DNA of 64,000 nucleotides from Streptococcus sanguinis (GTDB taxonomy: Bacteria > Bacillota > Bacilli > Lactobacillales > Streptococcaceae): NCBI RefSeq assembly GCF_003943735.1, contig NZ_RJMV01000011.1:1-64000 (forward strand). The letters are read 5' to 3'. The notes below the pieces were generated by a model, which was not told the origin of the DNA, ran no database searches, and saw nothing but the letters and a program-made list of their open reading frames with translations. Positions within the stretch are counted from its first letter, which is position 1; each line of letters starts with the position of its first letter. The position numbers and the translations under genes were made by a program. This document shows positions 36,909-47,758 of the stretch, piece after piece.

Positions 36909-37874
36909 ATGAATTTTGAAAAGATAGAACAAGCTTATACTCTGATTCTCGAAAACGTCCAGAATATCCAAAACGCTCTGGCGACCAATTTTTACGATGC
37001 TCTGATTGAGCAGAACGGCATTTACCTAGATGGAGATACAGACTTACAAGAGGTTCTGACCAATGATGAAAAAATCCGCGCTCTGCATTTGACCAAGGAA
37101 GAGTGGCGGAGAGTCTATCAGTTTATCCTGATGAAGGCTGCCCAGACGGAACCCATGCAGGTCAATCATCAATTCACACCTGACACAATTGGTTTTCTGA
37201 TTACTTTCTTATTGGACCAGCTAGCTCACGGAGAGGAAGCTGATGTATTAGAAATCGGCAGCGGAACCGGAAATTTAGCTGAAACTATTCTCAATCATAC
37301 CCAAAGGAAGATTGACTACCTAGGTCTGGAACTAGATGATTTATTAATCGACCTTTCTGCCAGTATTGCAGAGGTTATGAACTCCAAGGCTCACTTTGCT
37401 CAGGGGGATGCAGTTCGGCCTCAGGTTCTGAAAGAGAGTGATATCATTATCAGTGATTTACCGGTCGGTTATTATCCGGACGACAGTATCGCCTCTCGCT
37501 ATGAAGTGGCTAGTTTGGATGAGCACACTTATGCCCATCATCTTCTAATGGAGCAGTCGCTCAAATATCTAAAGCCAGGTGGTTATGCTATATTTCTGGC
37601 GCCGAATGACCTCTTGACCAGCGCTCAAGCACCGTTGCTGAAAAAATGGCTCCTCGCCAAGGCTCAGTTTATCGCGATGATAACCTTGCCAGAGTCTATT
37701 TTCTCAAGCAGCAAGCATGCCAAAACCCTTTTTGTCTTGAGGAAGCAAGAAGCGAATAACATTCAGCCTTTTATCTATCCTCTGCGGGATTTGCAGGATC
37801 ATGATGAAATGTTTAAATTCCGTCAAAGTTTTCAAAACTGGTACAAAGATAGTGAAATTCAAACAAAATTTTGA
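36909..37874 (+). CDS. comYH: Class I SAM-dependent methyltransferase (ComYH/YtxK-like)
   Basis: 321 residues. An N-terminal helical part is followed by a Rossmann core: motif I VLEIGSGTGNLA (near 110-121), acidic LGLELDDLLIDLS (motif II) and the catalytic-type SDLPVGYYP (near 182), which resembles the [N/D]PPY/F motif of N6-adenine methylases. It is regularly encoded between the comG/comY operon and ackA in streptococci. Its substrate is unknown; modification of incoming DNA is a tempting but unproven idea. GGAGG precedes the ATG. Confidence 0.85.
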   Translation: MNFEKIEQAYTLILENVQNIQNALATNFYDALIEQNGIYLDGDTDLQEVLTNDEKIRALHLTKEEWRRVYQFILMKAAQTEPMQVNHQFTPDTIGFLITFLLDQLAHGEEADVLEIGSGTGNLAETILNHTQRKIDYLGLELDDLLIDLSASIAEVMNSKAHFAQGDAVRPQVLKESDIIISDLPVGYYPDDSIASRYEVASLDEHTYAHHLLMEQSLKYLKPGGYAIFLAPNDLLTSAQAPLLKKWLLAKAQFIAMITLPESIFSSSKHAKTLFVLRKQEANNIQPFIYPLRDLQDHDEMFKFRQSFQNWYKDSEIQTKF

Positions 37875-37875
37875 T

Positions 37876-37900
37876 ATAATGATTTTGAAAACGCTTAAAG
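37876..37900 (+). promoter_or_regulatory. ackA -10 element and cre-like site
   Basis: TATAAT at 37876-37881, beginning over the comYH stop; no good -35. A cre-like sequence TTGAAAACGCTTAAA (37886-37900, one mismatch to WTGNAANCGNWNNCW) follows. CcpA control of ackA is known in other Firmicutes; here it is inferred. Confidence 0.6.
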
Positions 37901-37910
37901 AGGTGAAGAA

Positions 37911-39104
37911 ATGTCGAAAACAATTTCTATTAATGCAGGGAGCTCAAGCTTAAAATGGCAACTCTACTTGATGCCGGAAGAAAAGGTCTTGGCTAAGGGC
38001 TTGCTGGAACGGATTGGTCTCAAGGATTCTATTTCAACAGTGAAATTTGATGGTCGTTCAGAAAAGCAGGTTCTTGATATTGCAGATCATACGCAGGCCG
38101 TAAAAATTTTGCTGGACGATTTGAAACGTTTCAATATCATTGAATCTTATGATGAGATTACCGGTGTGGGCCACCGTGTTGTGGCTGGCGGTGAATACTT
38201 TAAGGATTCAGCCCTCGTTGATGAAGAAGTGATTCAAAAGGTAGAAGAGCTGTCTCTTCTGGCTCCATTGCATAATCCAGCCAACGCTGCAGGTATCCGT
38301 GCTTTTAGAGAAATTCTGCCAGACATTACCAGCGTGGTAGTCTTTGACACCTCTTTCCATACAACTATGCCGGAAAAAGCTTATCGCTATCCGATTCCGA
38401 CTAAATATTACACTGAAAACAAGGTTCGCAAGTACGGAGCTCACGGTACCAGCCATGAGTATGTAGCCAAGGAAGCTGCTAAAATTTTGGGACGTCCGAT
38501 TGAAGAACTCAAACTTATTACTTGCCATATCGGTAACGGAGCTTCTATCACAGCAGTTGACAAGGGCGTTTCTGTAGATACATCTATGGGATTCACACCA
38601 CTTGGCGGTGTCATGATGGGAACACGTACAGGGGATATCGACCCAGCCATCATTCCTTACCTGATGCAATACACAGATGACTTTAATACTCCGGAAGATA
38701 TTAGCCGCGTTTTGAATCGTGAATCTGGCTTGCTTGGAGTTTCTGAGAAGTCAAGTGATATGCGTGATATTCATGAAGCAATGCGGGCAGGTGATGCCAA
38801 GGCTCAATTAGCTAATGACATTTTTGTGGACCGGATTCAAAAATACATTGGTCAGTATCTTGCCGTCTTGAATGGAGCTGATGCTATCATCTTTACCGCA
38901 GGAATCGGTGAAAATTCTGTGACCATTCGTGAACTGGTTATTAATGGTATTTCTTGGTTTGGCTGTAACGTAGATCCAGAAAAGAATGTGCGTGGTGCAG
39001 AGGGCGTGATTTCCAGTCCTGATGCCAAGGTCAAAGTCTTGGTTATCCCGACTGACGAAGAGTTGGTCATTGCCCGTGATGTTGAACGTTTCAAAAATCA
39101 ATAA
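37911..39104 (+). CDS. ackA: Acetate kinase
   Basis: 397 residues, ASKHA fold. NAGSSSLKW at residues 7-15, GHRVVAGGE, the conserved [14 protein letters not shown] segment (AHGTSHEY near 179) and GIGENS. It makes ATP from acetyl phosphate in the final step of pyruvate-to-acetate fermentation. AGAGGTG lies upstream of the ATG; terminator downstream. Confidence 0.97.
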   Translation: MSKTISINAGSSSLKWQLYLMPEEKVLAKGLLERIGLKDSISTVKFDGRSEKQVLDIADHTQAVKILLDDLKRFNIIESYDEITGVGHRVVAGGEYFKDSALVDEEVIQKVEELSLLAPLHNPANAAGIRAFREILPDITSVVVFDTSFHTTMPEKAYRYPIPTKYYTENKVRKYGAHGTSHEYVAKEAAKILGRPIEELKLITCHIGNGASITAVDKGVSVDTSMGFTPLGGVMMGTRTGDIDPAIIPYLMQYTDDFNTPEDISRVLNRESGLLGVSEKSSDMRDIHEAMRAGDAKAQLANDIFVDRIQKYIGQYLAVLNGADAIIFTAGIGENSVTIRELVINGISWFGCNVDPEKNVRGAEGVISSPDAKVKVLVIPTDEELVIARDVERFKNQ

Positions 39105-39114
39105 AACAAAAAAT

Positions 39115-39143
39115 CCAAAAGCTCAGTTTGACTGGGCTTTTTA
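39115..39143 (+). terminator. Terminator of ackA
   Basis: GCTCAG (39121-39126) pairs with CTGGGC (39132-39137, one G-U), with flanking A and T runs. Confidence 0.85.
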
Positions 39144-39318
39144 TATGCTTTAAGAAAGGATTTTCTTGGTTGCTGGCCTTGAAAACATTGAGCGATTCGT
39201 TCTCATAGTCACTATCAGTATTGGCTCTCAATACGTGATATATAAAATGCTTGCAGTTAAGAATTGTCTATACAAAATAAGAAAATTGAGCTATACTAGG
39301 AAGGAAAAGGAGGAAGAC

Positions 39319-39996
39319 ATGAAAGCAATTCTAAAAAAATTAGAGTACATTCTACTGACTTTGTTTGTCTTATTTCTCAGCCAGATACCATTTATATTTA
39401 TCCGACAGATGACTGCTTCTGAAAAGAATTTTTCAGCTGGACAGACTATCTTTGTGCTGGTTGTATATCTTTTGATTGTCTTTTTTGTTCTGAGAATGGC
39501 TAAGCAAGAAGAACTGCTGAGCCTTGACTTTAGCTTTTTCAAATGGTCTTCGTTTGGCTGGTTAGCTGTTTCTAATGTTGTCATGATTGGCGTCAACATG
39601 CTGGGAGCAATTATCATGCTGCTGGAAGGTCAGGCTATTTCCACTGCTAATCAGGATGCCTTGAATGCTTTATTTCAGCATGTACCCAAGATTTTATTAG
39701 TGGTAGGTGCTGTGATTCAGGCTCCTATCTTGGAAGAGGTGGTCTTTCGTGGCTTGATTCCTCAGAAGATTTTTACCAAGCATTATGTTTGGGGATTGGT
39801 TGTAGGAGTCATTCTTTTCGGTCTTTTTCATGGTCCGACCAATATCGGCAGTTTTGTTATATATGCAGGTATGGGTGCTGTTTTAGCTGCTGTTGCTTAC
39901 ATATTTAAGCGTTTGGAAATGTCTATTTTAGCACACATGCTGAGAAATGGAGTTGCAGTACTCATTATGATACTGACAGGTTTGGTGAACAAGTAA
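39319..39996 (+). CDS. CPBP-family intramembrane metalloprotease
   Basis: 225 residues from the ATG at 39319, preceded by AAAGGAGGAAG. About six membrane segments. The catalytic motif EEVVFRG (EExxxR, near residue 138), FGLFHG (second motif, near 172) and the late histidine in LAHMLRN are all present, matching the CPBP/Abi (Rce1-like) family. Family members act in prenylated-protein processing or bacteriocin self-protection; the substrate here is unknown. The frame opens at 39166, but that part contains no ribosome site. Confidence 0.88.
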   Translation: MKAILKKLEYILLTLFVLFLSQIPFIFIRQMTASEKNFSAGQTIFVLVVYLLIVFFVLRMAKQEELLSLDFSFFKWSSFGWLAVSNVVMIGVNMLGAIIMLLEGQAISTANQDALNALFQHVPKILLVVGAVIQAPILEEVVFRGLIPQKIFTKHYVWGLVVGVILFGLFHGPTNIGSFVIYAGMGAVLAAVAYIFKRLEMSILAHMLRNGVAVLIMILTGLVNK

Positions 39997-40023
39997 GAAA
40001 GCAGAGAATATCTGCTTTTTTTG
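39997..40023 (+). terminator. Terminator of the CPBP protease gene
   Basis: AAAGCAGA/TCTGCTTT hairpin followed by a T run. Confidence 0.85.
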
Positions 40024-40113
40024 TCATTTGAGGCACAAATTAGGACATTTGAGGGGATTTCTCCCAGCTGGCTCTTACTTCTTCTATAATGATAAGAGAA
40101 GAATGGAGAGAAT

Positions 40114-40752
40114 ATGCTGAAATTAGAAAAAATCATTCAATTGTTACTACTGGCTATGTTGACTCAGACGGGACTGCTGCTCATGCTTCATCCAATGCCT
40201 CATCGCTTGGTCTTTAGTCAGGCTAATCTGCTTTTTATGGTGGGCTTGCTGGGGTTGCTTTTTTGTTGTGCCTTTTATTTTGCCAGAGATCTGCAGGAAA
40301 TCAAAGGTTCTCTGCGTCAGTCAAGCAACTATCGACACCTGCTTTTCTTGTATTTTTTGATGATTTTGGTTAATGCTGCGGGGGTTCTTCTGCTGTGTGG
40401 CAAGGAGGCGCAGTCAGGACAGGCGGTGGAGCAGATGCTGACGGAGAGTTTTCTGTCATCTTCTCTTTTGCTTCTGGGGATTGACATCGCCGTTTTATCC
40501 CCTGCAGCACCGAAATTTATTGACAGTGACTCCTCTCTTCGCTATCGGAAGAGCTGGGGGATTGCACTAGGTTTGCTCTGCTTTTCCCTTGCGAAAAATC
40601 CTCAGGAAACTCTGTGTTTTCTCTCCTATCTAGTTTTGGGACTGGTCTTTGCCCATCTCCTCAGGCCTTATTTTCAGCGTTTGGAGCTGTCTATGCTGGC
40701 CCATATTCTCCGAAATATGATTATTCTCAGCCTTTTACCCTTTTGCTTTTAG
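40114..40752 (+). CDS. CPBP-like membrane protein lacking the catalytic motif
   Basis: 212 residues, about six hydrophobic segments. The C-terminus (YFQRLELSMLAHILRNMI) closely mirrors the end of the preceding CPBP protease (IFKRLEMSILAHMLRNGV), including the histidine, but no EExxxR or FxxxH motif is present. I read it as a diverged, probably inactive tandem paralogue. GGAGAG lies upstream of the ATG. It may have become a partner or immunity-type protein; function unknown. Confidence 0.7.
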   Translation: MLKLEKIIQLLLLAMLTQTGLLLMLHPMPHRLVFSQANLLFMVGLLGLLFCCAFYFARDLQEIKGSLRQSSNYRHLLFLYFLMILVNAAGVLLLCGKEAQSGQAVEQMLTESFLSSSLLLLGIDIAVLSPAAPKFIDSDSSLRYRKSWGIALGLLCFSLAKNPQETLCFLSYLVLGLVFAHLLRPYFQRLELSMLAHILRNMIILSLLPFCF

Positions 40753-40760
40753 AAAGTGTT

Positions 40761-41902
<1,142 letters not shown>

Positions 41903-41903
41903 G

Positions 41904-43298
41904 ATGAAAAAACAAGAATTACCTGATTTAAGCTGGCTGGAAGCCTATCGGACAGCCAGTCCCAATTTTGGCTTGGAGCGGATGGAGCGTTTGCTGGAGC
42001 TGCGGGGGAATCCGCATTTGCGGCTGCCAGTCATTCATATTGCGGGGACTAATGGCAAGGGTTCAACCATTGCCCATCTGCGCCAACTTTTGGAGGTGCG
42101 AGACCTGCGGGTTGGCACCTTCACCTCTCCCTACCTAGTCAGCTACAATGAGCAGATTGCCATTAATGGCAATGCGATTTCCGACCAAGACCTTCAGCGA
42201 TTGTTGTCTCTTTACCAAGAGCTTTTGGCCCAGCATGCGACAGACTCTAGTTTGCAGGGTGTGACTGAGTTTGAGATTGTAACTGCTCTGGCTTATGATT
42301 ATTTTGCCCAGCAGCAGGTGGATGTGGCTATTATCGAGGTCGGCATGGGTGGGCTTTTGGACAGTACCAATGTCTGTCAGCCCTTGCTGACTGCAATCAC
42401 AACAGTCGATCTGGATCATGTGGCCTTGCTGGGCGACAGTCTAGAGGCTATTGCCCAGCAGAAAGCTGGCATTATCAAGCATGGAGTTCCCATTGTGACC
42501 GGTAGGTTGGAGCCAGAGGCTCAGGCAGTAGTCGAGCAAAAGGCTGCTGAAAAAGATGCTCCGCTCTTTTCTTGGTCTCAAGCTTATCAAGTGGAACCTC
42601 AAGAGTCAGAGGAGGGGGAGTGCTTTTCCTTTTCGAATGCCTATCGGGCCAAAGACTCGTATCAAACAGCTCTGTTGGGACTGCATCAGGCGGACAATGC
42701 TGGACTAGCTCTGCACTTGTGTGACCTATACTGCCAGCTGCAGTCGCTGCCCTTATTGACAAAAGAAGAGGTTGAGAGGGCTTTGCTTGCTGCCGAGTGG
42801 CCTGGGCGTTTGGAAAGGATATCGGATCAGCCGCTTATCTTTCTGGATGGAGCCCATAATCCCCATGCCCTGCGGTTGCTAGCTGCGACACTGGACCAGC
42901 ATTATCCGACTTATAAGAAGCACATTTTATTTGCTTGTATCCAAACCAAGGCCTTGGATGATATGGTGGAGCTGCTGCAAAAGATTCCCAAAGCAGCTAT
43001 AAGCTTGACAGCTTTTGCTGATCCGCGGAGTTTTTCTAAAGAGAGCATGCAAGCCCTGGCTGAGCAGCAAGGGCTGTCTTACAAAGAATGGCCGGATTAT
43101 TTAGCAGATTATTTAGCAGTAGAGCATGAGTCAGATGAGCTTTTGCTGATTACGGGTTCTCTTTATTTTCTAGCTCAGGTTAGAAAATCAATTCTTGAGA
43201 ATCGCAAGTTAAACTTTGCTGAGCGTCCTTCTCAGTCAAGTCAATTATCAAAAAATAAAAATGAACATAGGAGCATATATGGACACGAAGAAAATTGA
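41904..43298 (+). CDS. folC: Dihydrofolate/folylpolyglutamate synthase
   Basis: 464 residues, Mur-ligase-like fold. P-loop [10 protein letters not shown] (near 46-55), [16 protein letters not shown] and DGAHNPHA (near 312) are intact. It adds glutamate to dihydropteroate and to folates (sulB of the pneumococcal folate operon). It starts 1 bp after the folP stop. The C-terminal 30 residues, rich in Gln/Ser/Lys/Asn, extend beyond the usual domain end and overlap folE by 20 bp. Confidence 0.93.
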   Translation: MKKQELPDLSWLEAYRTASPNFGLERMERLLELRGNPHLRLPVIHIAGTNGKGSTIAHLRQLLEVRDLRVGTFTSPYLVSYNEQIAINGNAISDQDLQRLLSLYQELLAQHATDSSLQGVTEFEIVTALAYDYFAQQQVDVAIIEVGMGGLLDSTNVCQPLLTAITTVDLDHVALLGDSLEAIAQQKAGIIKHGVPIVTGRLEPEAQAVVEQKAAEKDAPLFSWSQAYQVEPQESEEGECFSFSNAYRAKDSYQTALLGLHQADNAGLALHLCDLYCQLQSLPLLTKEEVERALLAAEWPGRLERISDQPLIFLDGAHNPHALRLLAATLDQHYPTYKKHILFACIQTKALDDMVELLQKIPKAAISLTAFADPRSFSKESMQALAEQQGLSYKEWPDYLADYLAVEHESDELLLITGSLYFLAQVRKSILENRKLNFAERPSQSSQLSKNKNEHRSIYGHEEN

Positions 43299-43833
43299 AG
43301 CAGCTGTTGCCCAGATTATTGAGGCGGTTGGAGAAGACGGAAGCCGCGAAGGTTTGCAGGAGACGCCACAGCGCATTGCTAAAATGTACCAGGAAATCTT
43401 TGCTGGGCTGGGTGAGACAGCTGAGGAGCATCTGGCCAAGTCTTTTGAAATCATTGACAATAATATGGTAGTGGAGAAGGATATTTTCTTTCATTCCATG
43501 TGTGAGCATCACTTCCTGCCGTTTTACGGGAAGGTTCACATCGCCTATGTGCCTAATGGTCGGGTAGCAGGCCTGTCCAAGCTGGCCCGAACGGTAGAGG
43601 TCTATGCCAAGAAACCGCAGATTCAAGAGCGATTGACCGTAGAGATTGCTGAGGCCTTGATGGACTATCTGGGTGCTCAAGGGGCCCTGGTCTGGGTGGA
43701 AGCTGAGCATATGTGTATGAATATGCGAGGAGTCAGAAAGCCTGGCACTGCAACGGTTACTACAGCGGCGCGTGGCATTTTAGCGACGGACAAGGACCTA
43801 AAAAATGAAGCTTACAAACTGATGGGACATTGA
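43279..43833 (+). CDS. folE: GTP cyclohydrolase I
   Basis: 184 residues from the ATG at 43279 (AGGAG 6 bp upstream). Zinc ligands and active site are visible in [10 protein letters not shown] (near 74-83) and [12 protein letters not shown]. First enzyme of pterin synthesis, making dihydroneopterin triphosphate from GTP. The frame opens at 43216, but the upstream ATGs lack ribosome sites. Confidence 0.96.
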   Translation: MDTKKIEAAVAQIIEAVGEDGSREGLQETPQRIAKMYQEIFAGLGETAEEHLAKSFEIIDNNMVVEKDIFFHSMCEHHFLPFYGKVHIAYVPNGRVAGLSKLARTVEVYAKKPQIQERLTVEIAEALMDYLGAQGALVWVEAEHMCMNMRGVRKPGTATVTTAARGILATDKDLKNEAYKLMGH

Positions 43834-43920
43834 TCTTATTAGTGGTGGAGCATGTTAGGAAAGGCTAAATAGTTTTATTAAGGATGAAATGCAGAAACTT
43901 GAATCAGAAAGGATAAGAAA

Positions 43921-44733
43921 ATGGATCAGCTGCGCATTAAGGATTTGGAAGTGTATGCTTATCACGGTCTGTTTGGAGCGGAGAAGGAATTGGGCCAGCG
44001 TTTTGTGCTGGATCTTATTTTGGACTATGATATGACTCGGGCTGCTAAAACAGGCGACCTGACAGCTTCTATCCACTATGGAGAATTGGCTCAGGATTTG
44101 ACCCACTGGTGTCAGGAAAGCAAGGAAGACTTGATTGAGACGCTGGCTTATAAGCTTATTGATCGGATTTTTCTGACTCATCCTTTGGTGCAAAAGGTCA
44201 GCTTGGAGGTCAAGAAGCCTTGGGCACCAGTTCCGCTGCCTTTAGAGACCTGCTCAGTTAAGTTAGTGCGTCAAAAGCGGAAAGCCTTTATTGCTCTGGG
44301 CAGCAATCAAGGCAGCCCAGCTGCCAATCTGGATGCAGCTTTGGAAAAAATAGCAGAGCAAAATATAAGAGTTTTGCAGGCATCAAGTCGTATCGAGACG
44401 GAGCCTTGGGGTGGGGTTGAGCAGGATCCGTTTCTCAATCAAGTTGTTGAAGTTGAAACTTGGCTCAATCCTGAGGAGTTAATGCAGACGCTCTTGGCTA
44501 TCGAAGCGGATCTAGGGCGCGTGCGGGAGATCAAATGGGGACCTCGTGTGATTGATCTGGATATCCTTTACATAGGGCAGGAGGAGATATATAGTCCAGA
44601 TTTGATTGTTCCTCATCCTTATGTGGCTGAGCGAGCTTTTGTCTTGCAATCTCTGGTGGAAATCGCCCCACACTTTGTCGATCCCGTGCAGAAAAAAAGC
44701 ACCCGCCAGCTCTGGGATGCGGTTGAAAAATGA
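43921..44733 (+). CDS. folBK: Dihydroneopterin aldolase fused to HPPK (FolB-FolK, SulD)
   Basis: 270 residues. The N-terminal DHNA aldolase domain (about 1-118; [23 protein letters not shown]) is joined to 6-hydroxymethyl-dihydropterin pyrophosphokinase (about 120-268; [24 protein letters not shown]). The fusion is the streptococcal SulD form and supplies the pterin substrate of FolP. 87 bp separate it from folE, and the upstream AGAAAGGA gives the ribosome site. Last gene of the operon. Confidence 0.96.
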   Translation: MDQLRIKDLEVYAYHGLFGAEKELGQRFVLDLILDYDMTRAAKTGDLTASIHYGELAQDLTHWCQESKEDLIETLAYKLIDRIFLTHPLVQKVSLEVKKPWAPVPLPLETCSVKLVRQKRKAFIALGSNQGSPAANLDAALEKIAEQNIRVLQASSRIETEPWGGVEQDPFLNQVVEVETWLNPEELMQTLLAIEADLGRVREIKWGPRVIDLDILYIGQEEIYSPDLIVPHPYVAERAFVLQSLVEIAPHFVDPVQKKSTRQLWDAVEK

Positions 44734-44739
44734 GAAAAG

Positions 44740-44767
44740 AAGCTTGTCGTAAGGCAAGTTTTTTTAT
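44740..44767 (+). terminator. Terminator of the folate operon
   Basis: CTTGTC/GGCAAG hairpin (one G-U) with a GTAA loop, followed by seven T residues. Confidence 0.8.
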
Positions 44768-44827
44768 TGTCTGAACTTTCTCTGAACTTGTCCTTGTATA
44801 CTAAAGAAAAATCAAAAGGAGTTCAAT

Positions 44828-45535
44828 ATGGAACATATGGTGAAAATAGAAGGAGTCTGCAAAAAGCATGGCAGCAAGCAGATTTTAGAAGATATTTCTT
44901 TTACAGCTAGAAGCGGTCGGATTACAGCCTTTCTGGGTCCAAATGGTGCAGGGAAAAGTTCAACCTTGAGGATTTTGTTGGGGTTAGATCGAGCAACGTC
45001 TGGTACTGCGACTTTTGATGGGCAAACCTATCAGTCAATGACCTATCCGCTCAGAACGGTAGGTGCAGCCTTTGACGGCATTGGCGGTTTGCCAAATCGA
45101 AAGGTCTATGACCACCTGAGGATTATTGCGGCGAGTAATGCTATTCCCAAGTCTCGGATCGATGAGGTTTTGGAGATGACTGGAATCGCTCATAAGAGGA
45201 AGGACCTCTTGTCAAGTCTGTCTCTGGGGGAAGGTCAACGCTTGGGTTTGGCAGCAGCTTTGCTGGGTGATCCTCAGTTTCTTATATTAGATGAGCCGAC
45301 CAATGGACTAGATCCAAGCGGGATTAAGTGGTTTAGAAAGTTCATCCGTCAGCAGGCTGATTTAGGGAAAACGGTACTTCTATCTTCTCATATCCTATCA
45401 GAGGTGCAAATGGTGACAGATGATGTAGTCTTGATTCATCATGGGCGAATTATTGAGCAGGGACGATTGGAAGAGGTGCTGCAAGATTCAGACAGTCTAG
45501 AAGATCTCTTCTTTGATTTGACAGAGGAGGTTTAA
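44828..45535 (+). CDS. ABC transporter ATP-binding protein, lantibiotic-immunity type (LanF/BcrA-like)
   Basis: 235 residues. Walker A GPNGAGKSS (near 38-46), signature SLSLGEGQR (a departure from LSGGQ), Walker B FLILDEPTNGLDPSG and switch SSHILSEVQ. The LGEGQR form and length fit BcrA/NukF-type ATPases that expel membrane-active peptides. It begins a five-gene unit: ATPase, two permeases, response regulator and kinase. AAGGAG precedes the ATG. The actual substrate is unknown. Confidence 0.88.
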   Translation: MEHMVKIEGVCKKHGSKQILEDISFTARSGRITAFLGPNGAGKSSTLRILLGLDRATSGTATFDGQTYQSMTYPLRTVGAAFDGIGGLPNRKVYDHLRIIAASNAIPKSRIDEVLEMTGIAHKRKDLLSSLSLGEGQRLGLAAALLGDPQFLILDEPTNGLDPSGIKWFRKFIRQQADLGKTVLLSSHILSEVQMVTDDVVLIHHGRIIEQGRLEEVLQDSDSLEDLFFDLTEEV

Positions 45536-45536
45536 G

Positions 45537-46325
45537 ATGAAAGAAACGATGTCCTTACTGCATTCAGAATGGTTGAAAATTTGCTCAACCAAGGCTTTCA
45601 AAGTGAGTATGGCCTTCATGCTGCTATTGGTGCCTGCCGTATCTTGGCTGGAGGGTCGGCAGTATTTATCTGTCGGCTTGGATGCCACACCTGAGACGGT
45701 TCCCGGTCTGGCAGAAGCCATTGACCCGCTGGAATATCTAGGCCTCAATGGGGCTTCTATGGCAGGCATGGTTTTGGTTATCTTAGCTGGAATTTTGGGA
45801 GCTATGGAATTTCAGTCTCATAGCTTGAGAACCAGTCTCTTGACCTGTAATAACCGCCTGAAGTTGCTTGTGGGTAAACTCATGACCTTTGCTTGCTTTT
45901 CTCTTGCCACTAGCTTTTTATCAATCTACTTTAGTTATATGGTCATGCACCTGGCTTTAGGAAAGGAAGGGCTTAATCCAATTCTGCTCAATCAGGCAGC
46001 TTGGAGTTTGATTTTGTGGAAAACCTTATCTCTAACCCTCTTGGGAATCCTTTCGTTTTTGTTAGGTTTATTGGCTCGGACCATGCTAGTTCCTCTGCTT
46101 TTTCTCGTACCACAGATCTATAATCTGGGAAACTACCTGGCAGCTCACACGAGTTGGGGAGCTTATCTGCCACAGCCAGCTGGAGAATTGTTTGCGGCAA
46201 CGCCAACTTCCCAATATGCCAACAATCCCTTCCAAGGGTTGTTGATACTTGGTGCATGGTTACTAGTCATCGGCGGCATGACCTCTCTGCGCTTTTTGAA
46301 GACGGATTTAGGAGGGCGATACTGA
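45537..46325 (+). CDS. ABC-2 permease, lantibiotic-immunity type (subunit 1)
   Basis: 262 residues, about six membrane segments after a short cytoplasmic start (MSLLHSEWLKICSTKAFK). The layout resembles LanE/LanG and BcrB permeases: SEWLK start, FQSHSLRTSLLTCNNRLKLLVGK loop. It follows the ATPase by one base and overlaps the second permease by one base, so the complex is made stoichiometrically. Confidence 0.82.
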   Translation: MKETMSLLHSEWLKICSTKAFKVSMAFMLLLVPAVSWLEGRQYLSVGLDATPETVPGLAEAIDPLEYLGLNGASMAGMVLVILAGILGAMEFQSHSLRTSLLTCNNRLKLLVGKLMTFACFSLATSFLSIYFSYMVMHLALGKEGLNPILLNQAAWSLILWKTLSLTLLGILSFLLGLLARTMLVPLLFLVPQIYNLGNYLAAHTSWGAYLPQPAGELFAATPTSQYANNPFQGLLILGAWLLVIGGMTSLRFLKTDLGGRY

Positions 46326-47047
46326 TGATAATAGCTCTGATTAGAAGTGAATGGATTAAATTCCGTTCTTACTATCTCGCTCTTGGTGCAGCCTTGGTGG
46401 CTCTGGTAATCGTTCCATTTTTTCTGATGAATCTTGACTACAGTCAGACAGCAGTTGGCCAGACGAAGGCTCTGAGCGAGGCTTTGCATGCCCTCTATCT
46501 GGCGCAGCCTGTCATCGTCATCTTTACTTCGCTCTATTTTGCCCAAGAGTTTGTCAAGTCTGGGATGCGAACGAATTTTCTAACTGTATCAAATAGAAAG
46601 GCTTGGTTGGCTGGGAAATTCCTTTTTCTGTTCTTGCTGCTCTTGGTTCTCTATAGTGTCATTATAAGTAGCTGTTTCTTTGTTATGCTGGCTCGATTTG
46701 ACCTAGACTTTAGCTGGTCCTTACTGGGGAAATTCCTCTATTACAGCTCTTTTGGTCTTCTCAGCAATCTTTTTCTGGCTTTCTTAACTGCCGGCCTCGC
46801 TTTGCTATTTCAATCTTGGGTTGTGCCGGTGTCGGTGCTCTTTCCTCTCTTGATTGGTCTCAGTCGTTTGTTGGCAACTTTCATCAAGGAAGCAAAATAC
46901 CTGCCCGATCTGGCTACCCTAAATCTTTTTGAGTATGAAGGGCTTCAGCATTCAATAGATCTATCAGGGCTGGGAATACAGCTGTTATGGTTAGCTTTGG
47001 TTTTGAGCTCTGCTATATTCTTAAGCTTGAAACGAGATGTTCGCTAG
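46325..47047 (+). CDS. ABC-2 permease, lantibiotic-immunity type (subunit 2)
   Basis: 240 residues from the ATG that overlaps the previous stop (ATGA). The start IALIRSEWIKFRS and the loop EFVKSGMRTNFLTVSNRKAWLAGK are parallel to those of subunit 1, so the two permeases are distant paralogues, as in LanE/LanG pairs. Six hydrophobic spans. The frame is open upstream to 46154 but only inside the preceding gene. Confidence 0.82.
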   Translation: MIIALIRSEWIKFRSYYLALGAALVALVIVPFFLMNLDYSQTAVGQTKALSEALHALYLAQPVIVIFTSLYFAQEFVKSGMRTNFLTVSNRKAWLAGKFLFLFLLLLVLYSVIISSCFFVMLARFDLDFSWSLLGKFLYYSSFGLLSNLFLAFLTAGLALLFQSWVVPVSVLFPLLIGLSRLLATFIKEAKYLPDLATLNLFEYEGLQHSIDLSGLGIQLLWLALVLSSAIFLSLKRDVR

Positions 47048-47059
47048 AGGTATGCTATA

Positions 47060-47758
47060 ATGGAAATTATGAGACAGTATCGTATTTTGGTGGTTGATGA
47101 CGACCGGAGCATTTTGAAGCTGGTGAAAAACGTCCTAGAGCTCGATGCTTATGATGTGACGACGCTTGATCGGATAGAAGAGTTAGAGCTGACGAATTTT
47201 GTCGGATATGACTTGATTCTGCTGGATGTGATGATGGATCCTGTTAATGGTTTTGAGCTGTGTTCCTACATTCGTCCTCATATTTCGTGTCCAATCATCT
47301 TTCTGACGGCCAAGGAGTTGGAGGCGGACAAAGTGGAAGGGCTCTTTCGCGGAGCAGATGACTATGTTGTCAAGCCTTTTGGGACCAAAGAATTGCTGGC
47401 GCGTGTCAGAGCTCATCTTCGGCGGGAGGAAAGACGTGAGGAGCGCTATTCTGAAATTGCTTCTTGTCAATTTTATCCAGAGCGCTATGAAGTTGCCTGT
47501 TCTGGTAAAGTCTTGAAATTTTCAGAGCGAGAGTTTAAGTTACTGCATTTACTTGCTAGCAATCCCAAGCAGACCTTTTCAGCTGAACGCCTGCATATCT
47601 TGCTTTACCCAGAAAGCTCAGAAACACAGCTTCGCTCCATCTCAGAATACGTATATCAAATTCGCCAAAAATGCAAACAAGAAGGGCTGCAAGCAATCGC
47701 AACAGTGAGAGGAGTAGGCTATAGATGGCAATTAGAACCCGAAATTTCAAAAGCCTAG
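47060..47758 (+). CDS. OmpR-family response regulator (lantibiotic-type, NisR/SpaR-like)
   Basis: 232 residues. The receiver domain has DDD (near 14-16), phospho-aspartate in LILLDVMMD (near 55), conserved Thr and Lys (TAKE; VVKPF). The C-terminal winged helix ends RGVGYRW. It probably senses, through the following kinase, peptides expelled by the ABC transporter and switches that operon on. An extended -10 (TGCTATAAT, 47053-47061) overlaps the ATG, so an internal promoter would force use of ATG 47069. Confidence 0.88.
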   Translation: MEIMRQYRILVVDDDRSILKLVKNVLELDAYDVTTLDRIEELELTNFVGYDLILLDVMMDPVNGFELCSYIRPHISCPIIFLTAKELEADKVEGLFRGADDYVVKPFGTKELLARVRAHLRREERREERYSEIASCQFYPERYEVACSGKVLKFSEREFKLLHLLASNPKQTFSAERLHILLYPESSETQLRSISEYVYQIRQKCKQEGLQAIATVRGVGYRWQLEPEISKA

